Shown here piece after piece: positions 5,050 to 5,686 of a stretch of DNA of 5,686 nt. The stretch is from the NCBI GenBank assembly GCA_002401495.1, contig NVTG01000095.1, forward strand, positions 1 to 5,686, in the 5' to 3' direction. Origin of the DNA: Candidatus Kaiserbacteria bacterium. Its GTDB lineage: Bacteria; Patescibacteria; Paceibacteria; UBA9973; UBA2100. Made by a program: the position numbers and the translations under genes. The notes under the pieces are model-generated. The model made no database searches, was not told the origin of the DNA, and saw nothing but the letters and a program-made list of their open reading frames with translations. Each line of letters begins with the position of its first letter. Within the stretch, counting starts at the first letter, position 1.

Positions 5050-5686
5050 ATGGGTTTTCGTAGGTTCGCCGCATCTGACGTGCAAGACGACTATTTGCGC
5101 CTGTATAAAAAAGCGCAAAGGCTGGTGCTGCCCTTTTGCGGATTTGATTATTTTAATAAGAAACTTTTTGCCGGCGATTTTTTGTTGCTGCAACGGCGCT
5201 ACGACATGCGTGTCTATGGTTGGTACCTCGCTGGTCAGCCAAAAATTTTGGTCACACATTATCTGTCAAAAGACACTGAACAAGAATCAAACAGTTCTAT
5301 CGGTGCTATTTTAATTGATCCATCAACAGCTCCTTCCGAAATCATTTGTTTTCAACGCTGCTTAAAAGAGGAACTCAAGCAATGGAGAGGAAAAACTATC
5401 GCTCCGCTCAACGGACATAAAAGTTTAGGATTTGCATTGCCCTCTAAAGAGGTTCGTGGAGAAGATATCGGCTATCAATCGAGTAGCCAGTCCAGTTTGT
5501 TGCAAAGTTTTTTCTCTGAGGGAACTGCCTTTCGCGTTTCGCAACAGCTGCATTCTTCAATCGAAACTATAGAAAGCTCAAAAGTGGACTCGGCGAGTCC
5601 ACTTTTGCCGAAATTTCTTTCTATTCGGCCGATTTCCCAGTTGCGCTTCAAACGAGACATCACCATTTACAATCAATTGCTGAATC
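5050..5686 (+). CDS. Probable GNAT-type acyltransferase (3' end outside window)
   Basis: The frame runs from ATG 5050 to the window edge (212 codons visible, no stop). Features seen: an N-terminal DDYLRLYKKAQRLVLPF segment, a strand-rich part (FLLLQRRYDMRVYGWYLAG, residues 44-62), an SSIGAILID segment (82-90), then WRGKTIAPLNGHKSLGFALP (112-131). This last block resembles the Gly-Pro-(Leu/Phe)-Asn ... Gly-Phe loop of large GNAT-like N-acyltransferases of the YghO kind. RPISQLRFKRDITIYNQLLN at residues 193-212 resembles the Arg-Pro-Ile ... Phe ... Asp ... Asn helix that opens the second half of those proteins. Transfer of an acyl group from a CoA or ACP donor is therefore likely; the substrate is unknown. 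The frame is also open upstream to 4966, so GTG 4975 (25 more residues) is an alternative start; I prefer ATG 5050 for its GGA and promoter spacing. A 13-bp palindrome lies at codons 177-186. Confidence 0.6.
   Translation, partial: MGFRRFAASDVQDDYLRLYKKAQRLVLPFCGFDYFNKKLFAGDFLLLQRRYDMRVYGWYLAGQPKILVTHYLSKDTEQESNSSIGAILIDPSTAPSEIICFQRCLKEELKQWRGKTIAPLNGHKSLGFALPSKEVRGEDIGYQSSSQSSLLQSFFSEGTAFRVSQQLHSSIETIESSKVDSASPLLPKFLSIRPISQLRFKRDITIYNQLLN
5579..5607. repeat. Perfect 13-bp palindrome with 3-base loop inside coding sequence
   Basis: CAAAAGTGGACTC at 5579-5591 pairs exactly with GAGTCCACTTTTG at 5595-5607 around the loop GGC. It is in frame and encodes the linker SKVDSASPLL between two parts of the putative acyltransferase. 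The right arm contains TTTT, so in RNA it looks terminator-like. Thirteen uninterrupted pairs are far more than coding sequence normally shows by chance. It may be a captured palindromic element or an intragenic regulatory hairpin. Confidence 0.8.

Noticed and set aside
5475..5666. 63-residue minus strand ORF
   Set aside because: It is antisense to the long acyltransferase frame and shows no supporting signals.
1..5686. Defence system, CRISPR array, toxin-antitoxin pair or biosynthetic cluster
   Set aside because: No spaced identical repeats, no paired small genes with ribosome binding sites, and no effector, nuclease or synthase motifs other than those of the decayed IS91 transposase were seen.

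Overview
The window looks like an accessory, partly decayed stretch of a Gram-negative bacterial chromosome of low to moderate GC. One intact gene encodes an exported lipoprotein with a Phe-Gln-Asn-Cys lipobox, Ig-like fold and cysteine-rich tail. That style reminds me of Bdellovibrio and its relatives, but the link is inferred from style alone and no marker gene fixes the taxonomy.

Layout, left to right. (1) Positions 2-1411, + strand: the 3' part of a long reading frame that is already open at the window edge. It has a Lys/Arg-rich half built from degenerate repeats, then a Tyr/Trp/Asn-rich stretch and a mixed C-terminal domain of no family I recognise. A clear intrinsic terminator closes it at 1447-1473. 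(2) About 1474-1853: non-coding, with an orphan consensus -10 box and a short perfect hairpin. (3) 1854-3031, + strand: the remnant of an IS91-family (HUH, rolling-circle) transposase, recognisable through its zinc-binding domain, HUH motif and presumed catalytic tyrosine, but broken by about four frameshifts and lacking its usual C-terminus. (4) 3094-3936, - strand: an intact lipoprotein gene convergent with the transposase remnant, with its own ribosome binding site and a possible extended -10 promoter. (5) 3937-4882: a patch of apparent gene remnants, namely a start-less open stretch, a 41-codon signal-peptide-like ORF, and the C-terminal piece of an S1-like serine protease carrying an SSGGPL motif without the rest of its catalytic domain. 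(6) 5050 to the right edge, + strand: the 5' part of a probable GNAT-type acyltransferase gene, which contains a perfect 13-bp palindrome inside its coding sequence.

The genes do not form an operon or an obvious pathway. Strands switch and two loci are pseudogenes or fragments. The intact genes are an unknown repeat protein, a secreted or outer-membrane lipoprotein, and a putative acyltransferase. I found no CRISPR array, tRNA, rRNA, toxin-antitoxin pair or phage-defence cassette, and I do not see a coherent undescribed system. The items most worth following are the repeat protein, the lipoprotein architecture and the intragenic palindrome.
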